NCBI RefSeq assembly: GCF_011320225.1
Contig: NZ_JAAOEN010000002.1
Span: 124,001 to 188,000 of the forward strand
Origin: Phytoactinopolyspora limicola
GTDB taxonomy: Bacteria; Actinomycetota; Actinomycetes; Jiangellales; Jiangellaceae
Length of the DNA stretch: 64,000 bases
Direction: 5' to 3'
Shown here: piece by piece, positions 15,057-23,314 of the stretch
Numbering within the stretch: the first letter of the stretch is position 1
Layout of the letters: the number at the start of each line of letters is the position of its first letter
Notes under the pieces: generated by a model
What the model was told of the DNA's origin: nothing
The model's input: the letters and a program-made list of their open reading frames with translations, nothing else
Database searches by the model: none
Translations under genes and position numbers: made by a program

Positions 15057-15971
15057 TCATGAAAAGAGTGGAGCGAGGATCTGATCGAGCAACGTCCGGG
15101 CGGTGTCGTCGATCGGCCGGGCCGGCAACCGCACCGTAGCCTGATCGATGATGCCCCGGCGCACCAGCACCTCTTTGTGCACCGCCCACGCGATCCCCGG
15201 TTGCAAGCCGTACACGATCAGCGGCAGGAGGCGGGCGAACATTTCACGGGCCGATGCGTGCCGGCCGGCGGTCCAGTCCGCGAGCACCGGCGCCAGTAGG
15301 TCCGGGAACTCACAGGCCGGCATGGTGCCGACGGCTCCGCGCGCGTACTCGTCCAGGACGAACTGGGCGTTCATCCCGCCGAGCACCGCGAACCCGCTAT
15401 CCCCACGCGCGCCGTCCTCGATGCAACCGCCCACCGCGTCGACCACGGCGCCCACCTTCGGCACCGTCGGTGGCGCCTCGACCTTCACCGACGTGACTCC
15501 GTCGAGTTTGCTCAGCTCCACCACCAGAGCGGCGGGCATGGCGACGCCCGTGACGCCGGGAGCGTCTTGCACCATGACCTCGAGCCCGACCCCGGCGACG
15601 TCACCGTAGAAGTCGACCAGTTGGTCCGGCGTGGGCGGGACCATAAACGGTGGCAGCACCATGAGGGCTTGCGCGCCGGTGTCGGCGGCCTGCCGGGCCT
15701 GCTCCAGCGCGGTCACCGTCGACGTAGCGTTCACCCCGGCGACGATCGGTACCGCGCCGTCGACGACAGCGGCCACCTCACGCTGGATCACGTCCCGCTC
15801 AGAAGTGGTCAGGGCGAAACCCTCGCTGGCCATCCCGAAAACCGCGACCCCGTCGACCCCGCTGGCCAGCTGGAACTCGACCAGGCGGCGCAGCCCGGGA
15901 AGGTCGAGTGTGCCATCGAGGTGGAAGGGAGTGGCCAGGATCGGCACGAGGCCGTGGATGGTGTGGGTCAT
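15057..15971 (-). CDS. Dihydrodipicolinate synthase/N-acetylneuraminate lyase family aldolase-like protein
   Basis: A protein of 304 residues with the DapA TIM-barrel fold. Schiff-base Lys163 is in TSVKVEAPP. The usual catalytic Tyr of the YNxP motif is replaced: the segment reads MVQDAPGVTG, with Asp136, and the GTTGE motif is GMASEG. It is therefore unlikely to be a lysine-pathway DapA and more likely a keto-acid sugar aldolase or dehydratase (KDG/KDPG-type substrates). Its start overlaps the stop of the mandelate-racemase-like gene by four bases, and an SDR follows, forming a plausible sugar-acid degradation operon divergent from an IclR regulator. Confidence 0.85.
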   Translation of the reverse strand: MTHTIHGLVPILATPFHLDGTLDLPGLRRLVEFQLASGVDGVAVFGMASEGFALTTSERDVIQREVAAVVDGAVPIVAGVNATSTVTALEQARQAADTGAQALMVLPPFMVPPTPDQLVDFYGDVAGVGLEVMVQDAPGVTGVAMPAALVVELSKLDGVTSVKVEAPPTVPKVGAVVDAVGGCIEDGARGDSGFAVLGGMNAQFVLDEYARGAVGTMPACEFPDLLAPVLADWTAGRHASAREMFARLLPLIVYGLQPGIAWAVHKEVLVRRGIIDQATVRLPARPIDDTARTLLDQILAPLFS

Positions 15972-17170
15972 CGGTGCTCGTCGCTCCTCGGTGTTGGGTG
16001 GATGGATGGGCTCGCGGCGGCTAGGGCCCGCACGGCACCCTCGTCGACGTCGATCCCCAGCCCGGGACCGTCCGGCAACGAGATCTGGTCGGCCGCGACG
16101 GGGATGGGCCGGCCGAGGATACGCGTGCCCACGTCGACGGAGCTCGGCTGATACTCGAAGGCGACGAGGTCTTCCACTGCGGCGCTGACGTGGAGGCCGG
16201 CGGCGAGTGCGACGGCCAGTCCCACGGAGTGATGGGGCGCGACGGGCAGGTGCCGGGCGGCCGCGAGGTCAGCGATGATCATGGCCTCGGTGATCCCGGT
16301 GCGGGCGACGTCGGGTTGGACGATCCGGGCCGCGCGTGCGTCGAGCCATGCACCGAACTCGTAGCGGTTGCGGAGGGTCTCCCCGATGGCGATTGGCACC
16401 GGCGACGCACTGGCCAACTCGGTGTGCCCGGCGACGTCCTCGGGCGCTAGCGGCGCCTCCAGAAACCATCCGCCCCGGTCGCCGAGTGCGCGAGCCAGCC
16501 GCAGCGCATCGGGGCCGTTGTAGGCCCAGTGTGCGTCGACGGCGACCCGCAGGGACGGTGCCGCTGCCTGGATCGCGTCGACGGTGGCGATGTCGGCCTC
16601 GACCCCGTAACCCAGATGTAGCTTGACCGCCGAAGCACCGTGCCCCTCCCACTGAGACGCTAGTTCGGCGCGCTCGGCATCGGTGGTGCGGGGCAGCCCG
16701 GACACGTAGGCGGGAACGTCGTTGCGGAACGCGCCGCCGAGCATGGCCGCGACGGGCAGTTCGGCCAGCCGTCCGGCCAGGTCCCACAGAGCGATGTCCA
16801 CGGCGGCCAGGGCATCGGCCTGATGCCCGACGAGGTGCCCGCGCTCCCGCATGAGGTCACGCAGCCGCGACCACGCGGGCCGTGGCGACCTGGCATCCAT
16901 GCCCCGCAGGACAGGTGCCAGAAGCAAGTCGACGATGGTGGCTGGAACCTCCGGCGCGACGGGCGCTAGCGCCTCTCCCCAGCCAGCCGTACCGTCCGTC
17001 GCGCTGACCTTGACCAGCAGCGTCTCGAAGCGAGCGGAATAGAGGCTGCGCCAGGGCGGGCGGACGGTGTAGGCGTCGCCCATGCGGGTCCCGTCCGGCA
17101 ACCGCCCAAGGTACGCCTCGTCGGCAGGGAGCTTCAGAACGAAGGTCTCCACGTTATCTATCAGCATCAC
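15968..17170 (-). CDS. Mandelate racemase/muconate lactonizing enzyme family dehydratase
   Basis: An enolase-superfamily protein of 400 residues. Metal ligands Asp212 (VDAHW), Glu238 (LEAPL) and Glu264 (IGETL) and the Asp287/His313 dyad (QPDVARTG, APHHSVG) match the mandelate racemase subgroup. The first base motif is Lys183-Leu-His185, so the usual second lysine of KxK is a histidine. Family members dehydrate aldonic or uronic sugar acids (galactonate, glucarate, rhamnonate). Start at 17170 or the next ATG codon. It heads the minus-strand operon dehydratase, aldolase, SDR, divergent from IclR, whose operator-like repeats lie at 17174-17228. Confidence 0.88.
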   Translation of the reverse strand: MMLIDNVETFVLKLPADEAYLGRLPDGTRMGDAYTVRPPWRSLYSARFETLLVKVSATDGTAGWGEALAPVAPEVPATIVDLLLAPVLRGMDARSPRPAWSRLRDLMRERGHLVGHQADALAAVDIALWDLAGRLAELPVAAMLGGAFRNDVPAYVSGLPRTTDAERAELASQWEGHGASAVKLHLGYGVEADIATVDAIQAAAPSLRVAVDAHWAYNGPDALRLARALGDRGGWFLEAPLAPEDVAGHTELASASPVPIAIGETLRNRYEFGAWLDARAARIVQPDVARTGITEAMIIADLAAARHLPVAPHHSVGLAVALAAGLHVSAAVEDLVAFEYQPSSVDVGTRILGRPIPVAADQISLPDGPGLGIDVDEGAVRALAAASPSIHPTPRSDEHR

Positions 17171-17173
17171 GCC

Positions 17174-17228
17174 TGCAATCTGTGGTTGACATCATGCAAC
17201 ATGTGCGTAATCGTTGCATATATTGCAT
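17174..17228. promoter_or_regulatory. Nested TGCAA inverted repeats, probable IclR operator
   Basis: ATGCAAC (17194-17200) and GTTGCAT (17213-17219) form a perfect inverted repeat with a 12-base spacer; an outer pair TGCAAT (17174-17179) and ATTGCA (17222-17227) is nested around it. A TTGACA (17186-17191) lies inside. The site is in the 131-base gap between the divergent dehydratase operon and iclR, and is AT-richer than its surroundings, so one regulator could control both directions. Confidence 0.65.
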
Positions 17229-17301
17229 GGCCTACTCAATAGATACGACATCACTCGCACATACGGACTAGTTCATCCAGGTCCACACCTACGGAGGCGA
17301 A

Positions 17302-18105
17302 GTGGCAACCGACCAGGGCACCAACCAGAGCGTCGAGAAGGCAGCCGCCGTCCTGGCGACGTTCCTGCCGGGCCGGTCACTACGGGCGGCCGACGTCGCG
17401 GCGGCCACCGGTGTCGGGCAATCGACCGCGTCCCGGCTGCTGTCGACGCTGGAGTCGATCGGTTACGTCGAGCGCGACTCCGGAACCAACCTCTACCGGC
17501 TGGGCCCGGCGCTGATCACCCTCGCCGGAGCGGCGCTCAACCAGGACCCGGTGCATCGGGCCGCCCGGCAGCGCGCTCAGGAACTCGCCGCCAGCCTTGG
17601 CCTCGGCGCCAACGTCGCCACCCGCCGAGAAGACTCGCTGTTCTATCTCTGCAACTTCGAGGGTGCGCAGGCGCCGAAGTCGTACGTGTTAACCGGACAG
17701 CGCAACCCGCTGCACGCTACCGGCATCGGCAAATGCCTGCTGACCGGGCTCAGCGCATCGGCCCGGCGCGAGCTGTTGCCGGAACTCACCCGGTTCACCC
17801 CACAGACGGTCACCGACCACACCACCTTGGACGACACCCTCGCCGAGGCCACCGAACGCGGCTACGCGGTCGAGGTCGAGGAGCTAGCGCTCGGCCGCGC
17901 CTGTATCGCCGCGCCCATCCTCGACCAGTCAGGAGCGGTCGCGGCGGCCATTTCCGTGTCCGGACCGTTGTCCGCCCTCGACCTGTCCAGTCGCGAGCCG
18001 GAACTGGCCCGCACCGTCATCGAGGTCGCCGATGCCATCAGCGTCGACCTCGGCTACTTAGGCCCGCAGCACACGACGGCCGCCGTCCTCGGAGTTGGTC
18101 GATGA
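17302..18105 (+). CDS. IclR family transcriptional regulator
   Basis: A protein of 267 residues. N-terminal winged helix (SVEKAAAVLATF, then ADVAAATGVGQSTASRLLSTLES, about residues 10-60) and C-terminal IclR effector domain (NPLHATGIGKCLLTGLSA; VEVEELALGRACIAAPI). GTG start after GGAGGCGAA. IclR proteins sense small organic acids or sugars. The stop codon overlaps the ATG of the first ABC permease, so the regulator is cotranscribed with the transporter it presumably controls, and it is divergent from the dehydratase operon. Confidence 0.93.
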   Translation: MATDQGTNQSVEKAAAVLATFLPGRSLRAADVAAATGVGQSTASRLLSTLESIGYVERDSGTNLYRLGPALITLAGAALNQDPVHRAARQRAQELAASLGLGANVATRREDSLFYLCNFEGAQAPKSYVLTGQRNPLHATGIGKCLLTGLSASARRELLPELTRFTPQTVTDHTTLDDTLAEATERGYAVEVEELALGRACIAAPILDQSGAVAAAISVSGPLSALDLSSREPELARTVIEVADAISVDLGYLGPQHTTAAVLGVGR

Positions 18106-19073
18106 CTCCCACCGTCCATCCCACCGATCCGCGCGCTGGTCATGTACAGCCGCCGGACCACCGGGTACCAGACGACCCACGAGGCGCACCGGGTGTTCCC
18201 CGCCGGCTCAGCGACGGCCGGTTCGCCGTGGTGCTCGTCCTGCCAGGACTCGCGCTGCTCCTCGCCGTCGTCATGTATCCGCTGGTCTCCGCCCTCGTCG
18301 GCGCCTTCTTCGACGAAAGCCTGGTGGTACCGGGCCGCGAGTTCGCCGGGCTGGACAACCTCCGTTCCGTCCTGGAGGGAAACTTCTGGCGGATCTTCCA
18401 GCAGACCATGGTGTTCACCATCGGGACGACGGTGCTGCCGTTCATCGTGGGTTTCGGGCTGGCGCTCGCCCTGAACACCGGCATCCGCGGTCGCAACGTC
18501 TATCGCGGCCTGCTGTTGGTGCCGTGGCTGGTGCCCGGCGTCGTCGTGTCGTTCCTCTGGATGTGGATCTTCAACGCCAACTACGGCGTCGCCAACGGGC
18601 TGCTGGAACGCCTCGGCATCATCGACGAACCCACCGCTTGGCTGGCTCAGCCCAACACCGCGATGGCGGCGCTCATCATCGCCAAGACCTGGAACAGCTT
18701 TCCCTGGATGATGGTGATGCTGCTGGCCGGACTGCAGACCGTGCCCCGGGAACTTCACGAGGCCGCCGAGGTGGACGGCGCCGGGACCATCCGGCGGTTC
18801 TTCGCCATCACGGTGCCGCATCTCAAGGGCATCATCGGACTGGTCATCCTCCTGGAGTTCATCTGGAACTTCCAGCATTTCGACATCATCTACGTGATGA
18901 CCGGCGGCGGCCCTGCCGGTTCCACTCAGACATTCGCCACGGCCGTCTACGAAGCGGCCTTCTCCGGTTTCGACCTCGGTCGCGCCGGCGCTCTCGGCCT
19001 GCTATGGATGGTGATCCTGCTCGTGTTCGTCGTCGCCTACGTCCGTTTCTCCGAACGTGGTGAGCGCCAATGA
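18102..19073 (+). CDS. Sugar ABC transporter permease, MalF/UgpA type
   Basis: A protein of 323 residues, six predicted membrane segments after a Pro/His-rich cytoplasmic tail. The binding-protein-dependent transport EAA loop reads ELHEAAEVDGAGTIRRFFAI and is located about 80 residues before the C-terminus. Start at the ATG overlapping the IclR stop. It pairs with the MalG-type permease (4-base overlap) and the lipoprotein at 20030. No ATPase gene is in the operon; carbohydrate importers of this family often share one encoded elsewhere. Confidence 0.92.
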   Translation: MTPTVHPTDPRAGHVQPPDHRVPDDPRGAPGVPRRLSDGRFAVVLVLPGLALLLAVVMYPLVSALVGAFFDESLVVPGREFAGLDNLRSVLEGNFWRIFQQTMVFTIGTTVLPFIVGFGLALALNTGIRGRNVYRGLLLVPWLVPGVVVSFLWMWIFNANYGVANGLLERLGIIDEPTAWLAQPNTAMAALIIAKTWNSFPWMMVMLLAGLQTVPRELHEAAEVDGAGTIRRFFAITVPHLKGIIGLVILLEFIWNFQHFDIIYVMTGGGPAGSTQTFATAVYEAAFSGFDLGRAGALGLLWMVILLVFVVAYVRFSERGERQ

Positions 19074-19984
19074 GCACCACCGTCGCCCACCAAGCCACCC
19101 ACGCCCCGGCTCCACCGGCCCCGCCCCCGCGGCAGCGGGCACGGCGGCGATCCGCCAGAGAACGCCGCGGGCACCGCATCAGCGCATGGATCGCCGTGGT
19201 GGTGTTCGGCGGCTTCGCCATGTTGCCCGTCTACTGGCTGCTCATCACCTCCCTAACCCCACGCGACCAGGTCTTCCAGTACCCGCCGGCCTTCTTCCCG
19301 ACCAGCATCACGTTCGAGCACTATGCGGACCTGGCGAACCGGCCGGAGCTGTTCCGGTACCTGACGAACAGCGTGATCGTCTCGGTGATCACCGCCGTGC
19401 TCAGCGTGGTGGTGTCGGCCTACATGGCGTATTCGTTCTCCAAATTCCGTTATCGGGGCCGGCGCTCCCTGATGTACCTGGTGTTGTCGTCGCAGATGTT
19501 CCCGCAGGCGTTGCTGCTGGTCACCCTCTACACGGTGTTCAGCACCTACGGTCTGCTCAACAGCTACGCCGCGATGGTGCTGTCGTTCACCACGTTCACG
19601 TTGCCGCTGTGTGTCTGGATGCTCAAAGGGTTCTTCGACACCATCCCCGACGAGCTCATCGAGGCCGCCCGGGTAGATGGAGCGTCCCGCATGCGGATCA
19701 TCCACTCCATCGTCCTACCGCTGTCCGCACCCGGACTCGTGGCCGCGGGTCTCTTCGCGTTCGTCCGCGGCTGGAACGACTTCATCTACGCACTCACCCT
19801 GGCCGGACCGGACAAACAGACTCTGCCGCCCGGCCTCGTCAACACGTTCGTCGGCGAAGCCCAGACCTCGTGGCCGTCGCTGATGGCCGCCTCGCTCGTC
19901 GTTTCACTGCCTGTTGTCATCGGCTTCATCCTGCTCCAGCGCTTTCTCGTCGGCGGACTCACCGCCGGCGCCGTCAAGGGCTGA
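19070..19984 (+). CDS. Carbohydrate ABC transporter permease, MalG/UgpE type
   Basis: A protein of 304 residues with an Arg/Pro-rich N-terminus and six membrane helices. The EAA motif is ELIEAARVDGASRMRIIHSI. It imports, together with the MalF-type partner, an oligosaccharide or sugar acid delivered by the lipoprotein encoded next. ATGA overlap with the preceding permease. Confidence 0.92.
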   Translation: MSTTVAHQATHAPAPPAPPPRQRARRRSARERRGHRISAWIAVVVFGGFAMLPVYWLLITSLTPRDQVFQYPPAFFPTSITFEHYADLANRPELFRYLTNSVIVSVITAVLSVVVSAYMAYSFSKFRYRGRRSLMYLVLSSQMFPQALLLVTLYTVFSTYGLLNSYAAMVLSFTTFTLPLCVWMLKGFFDTIPDELIEAARVDGASRMRIIHSIVLPLSAPGLVAAGLFAFVRGWNDFIYALTLAGPDKQTLPPGLVNTFVGEAQTSWPSLMAASLVVSLPVVIGFILLQRFLVGGLTAGAVKG

Positions 19985-20029
19985 ACCAGCAACCAGGAAC
20001 AACTGGCCCCTTCCTTTCCGGAGGTCTTC

Positions 20030-21334
20030 ATGAGCACCCTCTACACCCGACGCCGCCTGCTCCACCTGCTCGGAGCGGGCGCCGGTGCGCTCACCGTCGG
20101 TGGGCTCGCCGCGTGTGGCTCCGACGACGCGTCGTCGTCGTCGGCTGAACCCGGATCCGCCACCAACGGCGGTGATGGGCAAAACTTCACGTTCGCCTCC
20201 TGGTCACTGACCGAGGAGACCCCCAAACCGGTGATCGAAGGCATGGTGAACACGTTCGCCAGCGACCACGGCGTCCAGATCGACACCGTCTCGTATCCCT
20301 GGGCCGAGTATCTGAACCAGGTAACTCTGCAGACCCGGGGCAACCAGTTCTCCGGTGCCGCCCAGCTCGACATCGCCTGGCTCAGCGCGCTCTCCGCCCT
20401 CGGCATGTTGCGGGATCTCGCGCCGCTGACGGAGGGCCGGGGCTACACCGACGCCGCGCTCGCCGCTGGTCAGCTCGACGGCGTCCAGTACGGCCTGCCG
20501 TGGACCATCGGCGCCATCGGGCTGGTCACCAACACCGACCTGCTCGACCAGGCCGGCGTCGCCGAACTTCCGACGGACATCGAAGAGTTCGAGGCGGCGC
20601 TACGCGAACTCAAGGGGCTCGGCGACGGCGTCATCCCGTATGCCGCCGCGACCAAGGTCGAGGCGCTGAAGGACGCGTTGATGTGGATGGAGACGTTCGG
20701 CAGTCCCCTCATCGACGGCGACCAGGTCACCATCGGCGACGACGCCAGCGTCGACGCGATCACCTGGTACAAACGGCTCTACGACGACGGCCTGATCGCC
20801 GCCGACGTCGACCGGTTCGACGCCCGGAGTCTCTTCGCGCAGGGCCGCGCCGCGATCTACGACGACGCGATCGTGGGTAAGGCCGCCGTGCTGGCCGACT
20901 CCCCGGATGCTGATCTAGAGGCCAAGATGGCTCCGGCCGCGCGGCCGGTGGTGGCCTCCGGCGACGACCCGCGAGCACTCCTGTGGGGGCACATCGTGGT
21001 GGTGGTCGACGGCGACGGCGCGGACACCGCGGCGGAGTTCGCCCAGTGGCTGACCTCCGACGAAGAGACCACGGTCGAATACTTCGAGCAGTTGTCGCTC
21101 CCGCCCTCCACCGACGCCGCGCTCGGCTCGGACGCGGTGACAAACGACGAGTTCACCGCGGCGTTCTCCGAGCGGGTCACCGCCACCGCCACCCCCAGCC
21201 CGTTCTGGCGGTTCCCGCAGTACGCGCAGATGGAGGCCGCCGTCGCCGAACACATCCAGGCCGCGCTCGTGGGCTCGGCCACCCCGGCCGACGCTATGCG
21301 GGCGGCCGGAGAAGACGTGCAGTCGCTGATCTGA
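20030..21334 (+). CDS. ABC transporter sugar-binding lipoprotein (Tat-type signal)
   Basis: A family 1 extracellular solute-binding protein of 434 residues. The signal peptide begins TRRRLLHLLGAGAGALTVGG and ends in the lipobox LAAC, so the mature protein would be lipid-anchored at Cys27 after twin-arginine-type export. A Ser/Asp-rich linker follows. The mature part has FTFASWSLTEETPKPVIEGM and many Asp/Trp residues typical of carbohydrate pockets. ATG at 20030 is preceded by TCCGGAGGTCTTC. It supplies the permeases at 18102 and 19070; substrate probably a product of the two secreted enzymes downstream. Confidence 0.9.
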   Translation: MSTLYTRRRLLHLLGAGAGALTVGGLAACGSDDASSSSAEPGSATNGGDGQNFTFASWSLTEETPKPVIEGMVNTFASDHGVQIDTVSYPWAEYLNQVTLQTRGNQFSGAAQLDIAWLSALSALGMLRDLAPLTEGRGYTDAALAAGQLDGVQYGLPWTIGAIGLVTNTDLLDQAGVAELPTDIEEFEAALRELKGLGDGVIPYAAATKVEALKDALMWMETFGSPLIDGDQVTIGDDASVDAITWYKRLYDDGLIAADVDRFDARSLFAQGRAAIYDDAIVGKAAVLADSPDADLEAKMAPAARPVVASGDDPRALLWGHIVVVVDGDGADTAAEFAQWLTSDEETTVEYFEQLSLPPSTDAALGSDAVTNDEFTAAFSERVTATATPSPFWRFPQYAQMEAAVAEHIQAALVGSATPADAMRAAGEDVQSLI

Positions 21335-21385
21335 CCACGGTCGCCGTTGGAGGTCGCGCCTCCAAACCTCGGGAGGAAAAACGTC

Positions 21386-23311
21386 ATGCCGCTTTTCACC
21401 CGCACCATCACGTCTCCGGCCCGTTCTCGCAGCTCGTCACGCCGTTCCACCACACCATTGCGGGGCCTCGTCGCGGGACTGGCCGCCGCGCTCACCGCCG
21501 CGCTGGTCGGGGCCGCCGCCCCGGCCGGCGCCGGACCGGTCCCGGGTGTCCACGATGCCCCGATCGAACAGCTTCCGTTCCCCGTCGACACCTCCAACCA
21601 GGCGGGATGGTGGCGTCCGTTGGACATGTTCGGCGGTGTCACGTACTTCGCCTACAACGCTCCGGCCACGACCGGCTCCAGGCACGAGGTCCACGTCGCC
21701 GCCCGAGATGCCGGTGGCCAATGGACCGCCGGCTGTCTCCGCGACGATGCCGGCGATTGTGTCACCTACCCCGACGACATCGGCCACAACCAGCCGTCGA
21801 TCGTGGTGGACGGCGCCGGGCACATCCATGCCTTCGTGTCCATGCACAACGACCCGTGGCGGTACTACCGCACCACCATGCCGGGTGACGTCACCTCGCT
21901 GGTTGACGCCAGCGACGAGATGCCGGACGCACCCATGGGCATCACCTATCCGGTCACCGCGCGGGGAAACGACGGTGACGTGTACGTCATGGTGCGCGCC
22001 GCCCGGGATTCGTTGGCGATCCGGGACGGTCGGCTCTACCGGTTCGACGTCGGCAACCAGACGTGGAGCCGCGAGGCGGTGGTGGCCTCCGCGACCAACT
22101 ACTCCTTCTACCCGAACGATCTCCAGGTCGACACGTCGGGCCGGATCCATCTGGCGTGGGAGTGGGGCCCATGGCCGGCGACGGCGCTGCGGCATCTCGG
22201 CTCGTACGCGGTGTACGACCCCGCTGACGGATCCTTCCGCGACGTCGCGGGAACCCCGGTGAACGTCCCGATCAGACCAGATCACGGCGAACCGGTGGTC
22301 TACCAGCCGTTCACCGGTGACGAGACCATCACCTCGCCGTATCCGGCGGTGCAGACGGCCAAGATCGCGTTGGACGGCTCCAACCCGCGGCTACACGGCA
22401 TCGCGTACCGCTACCGTCCCGAACCGACCGGCAGCACGTTCGCCGGGTTCGACGTCCGTTATGCCACCTGGGACGGCTCGGCGTGGGTGCGCGAGACCGT
22501 CGCCGATCGGGCGAGCGCCGGCACCGACGCGGTCCAGACGTCGGCGACGATCGACGCCACCCACGCGCAGGGGGTCACCCGTATCTACTTCGTAGCCGAG
22601 GCACAGGCGTGCGGCGGCCACCGTAGCCAGGCGGTCCGAGCCGAGCGTGGCCACGGACGGGCCGGCTGGCGGTTCGTGCCGCTCGGTGATGCCCAGCGGG
22701 GTCTGCAACGGCTGCGGGCTCTCACCGGCACCAGCGGACACGACACCGTCTATCTGACCGCGCCGATGTCCGACGTCCACCATGGCCGGGTCTGGCACGC
22801 CGCCGTCCCCCGGACCGGCCGGCCGCCGCGAGGCGAGACGTTCGCCGACATCACCGGGCGCTTGCTGGGCGACGACTCCGCCGGCACGAACGTCGCACTC
22901 GGCGCACCGGTCACCGTCTCCTCCGTACTTCGGGAGGGCGCGGAGGGGGAGAACGCCGTCGACGGCCAGTGCACCGACAACAGCCGGTGGATCTCCGCCC
23001 AAGACGACCCCGAGCCGGTGATCACGATCGATCTGGAGGCCACCTACCCAGTCGATCAGGTGCGTGTCTACAGCGGCTACCACGCTGCGCCGATCCCGGC
23101 GACGGATGTGCTGCGCGATTTCACCATCGAGTTCCACCGAGACGGGCGGTGGCACCAGGTGGCCGACATCGCGGGCAACACGTCCATGTCCGTAGTGGCG
23201 GAGACCGATGGCGCTGCGGCGGACCAGGTTCGGCTCGTCATCACCGATCCGTCGGATTCCCCCATCGACGTCGCCCGCGTGTTCGAGATCGAGGTCATCT
23301 CCGGAGGTTGA
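21386..23311 (+). CDS. Secreted BNR-4 repeat protein with C-terminal discoidin domain, candidate polysaccharide lyase
   Basis: A protein of 641 residues. Arg-rich signal peptide with hydrophobic core LVAGLAAALTAALVGAAAP and cleavage near residue 50. Residues about 60-500 form a beta-propeller of the BNR-4 type, with GHNQPSIVVDGAGHIHAFVS and SFYPNDLQVDTSGRIHLAW; the remaining 140 residues are an F5/8 type C (discoidin/CBM32-like) module with NVALGAPVTVSS and FTIEFHRDGRWHQVADI. BNR-4 proteins include ulvan lyases (PL24/PL25/PL40-type propellers), so cleavage of a uronic-acid polysaccharide outside the cell is likely but unproven. Start at the ATG after GGGAGGAAAAACGTC. Part of the sugar-uptake operon. 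Confidence 0.75.
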   Translation: MPLFTRTITSPARSRSSSRRSTTPLRGLVAGLAAALTAALVGAAAPAGAGPVPGVHDAPIEQLPFPVDTSNQAGWWRPLDMFGGVTYFAYNAPATTGSRHEVHVAARDAGGQWTAGCLRDDAGDCVTYPDDIGHNQPSIVVDGAGHIHAFVSMHNDPWRYYRTTMPGDVTSLVDASDEMPDAPMGITYPVTARGNDGDVYVMVRAARDSLAIRDGRLYRFDVGNQTWSREAVVASATNYSFYPNDLQVDTSGRIHLAWEWGPWPATALRHLGSYAVYDPADGSFRDVAGTPVNVPIRPDHGEPVVYQPFTGDETITSPYPAVQTAKIALDGSNPRLHGIAYRYRPEPTGSTFAGFDVRYATWDGSAWVRETVADRASAGTDAVQTSATIDATHAQGVTRIYFVAEAQACGGHRSQAVRAERGHGRAGWRFVPLGDAQRGLQRLRALTGTSGHDTVYLTAPMSDVHHGRVWHAAVPRTGRPPRGETFADITGRLLGDDSAGTNVALGAPVTVSSVLREGAEGENAVDGQCTDNSRWISAQDDPEPVITIDLEATYPVDQVRVYSGYHAAPIPATDVLRDFTIEFHRDGRWHQVADIAGNTSMSVVAETDGAAADQVRLVITDPSDSPIDVARVFEIEVISGG

Positions 23312-23314
23312 TCC

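Noticed and set aside
15057-15971. Identification as lysine-pathway DapA
   Set aside because: The catalytic Tyr motif is absent and the genes around it belong to sugar-acid catabolism.
17214-18101. Long plus-strand frame joined to the MalF-type permease
   Set aside because: It is out of frame with the real IclR gene covering the same bases; the permease begins at the ATG at 18102.
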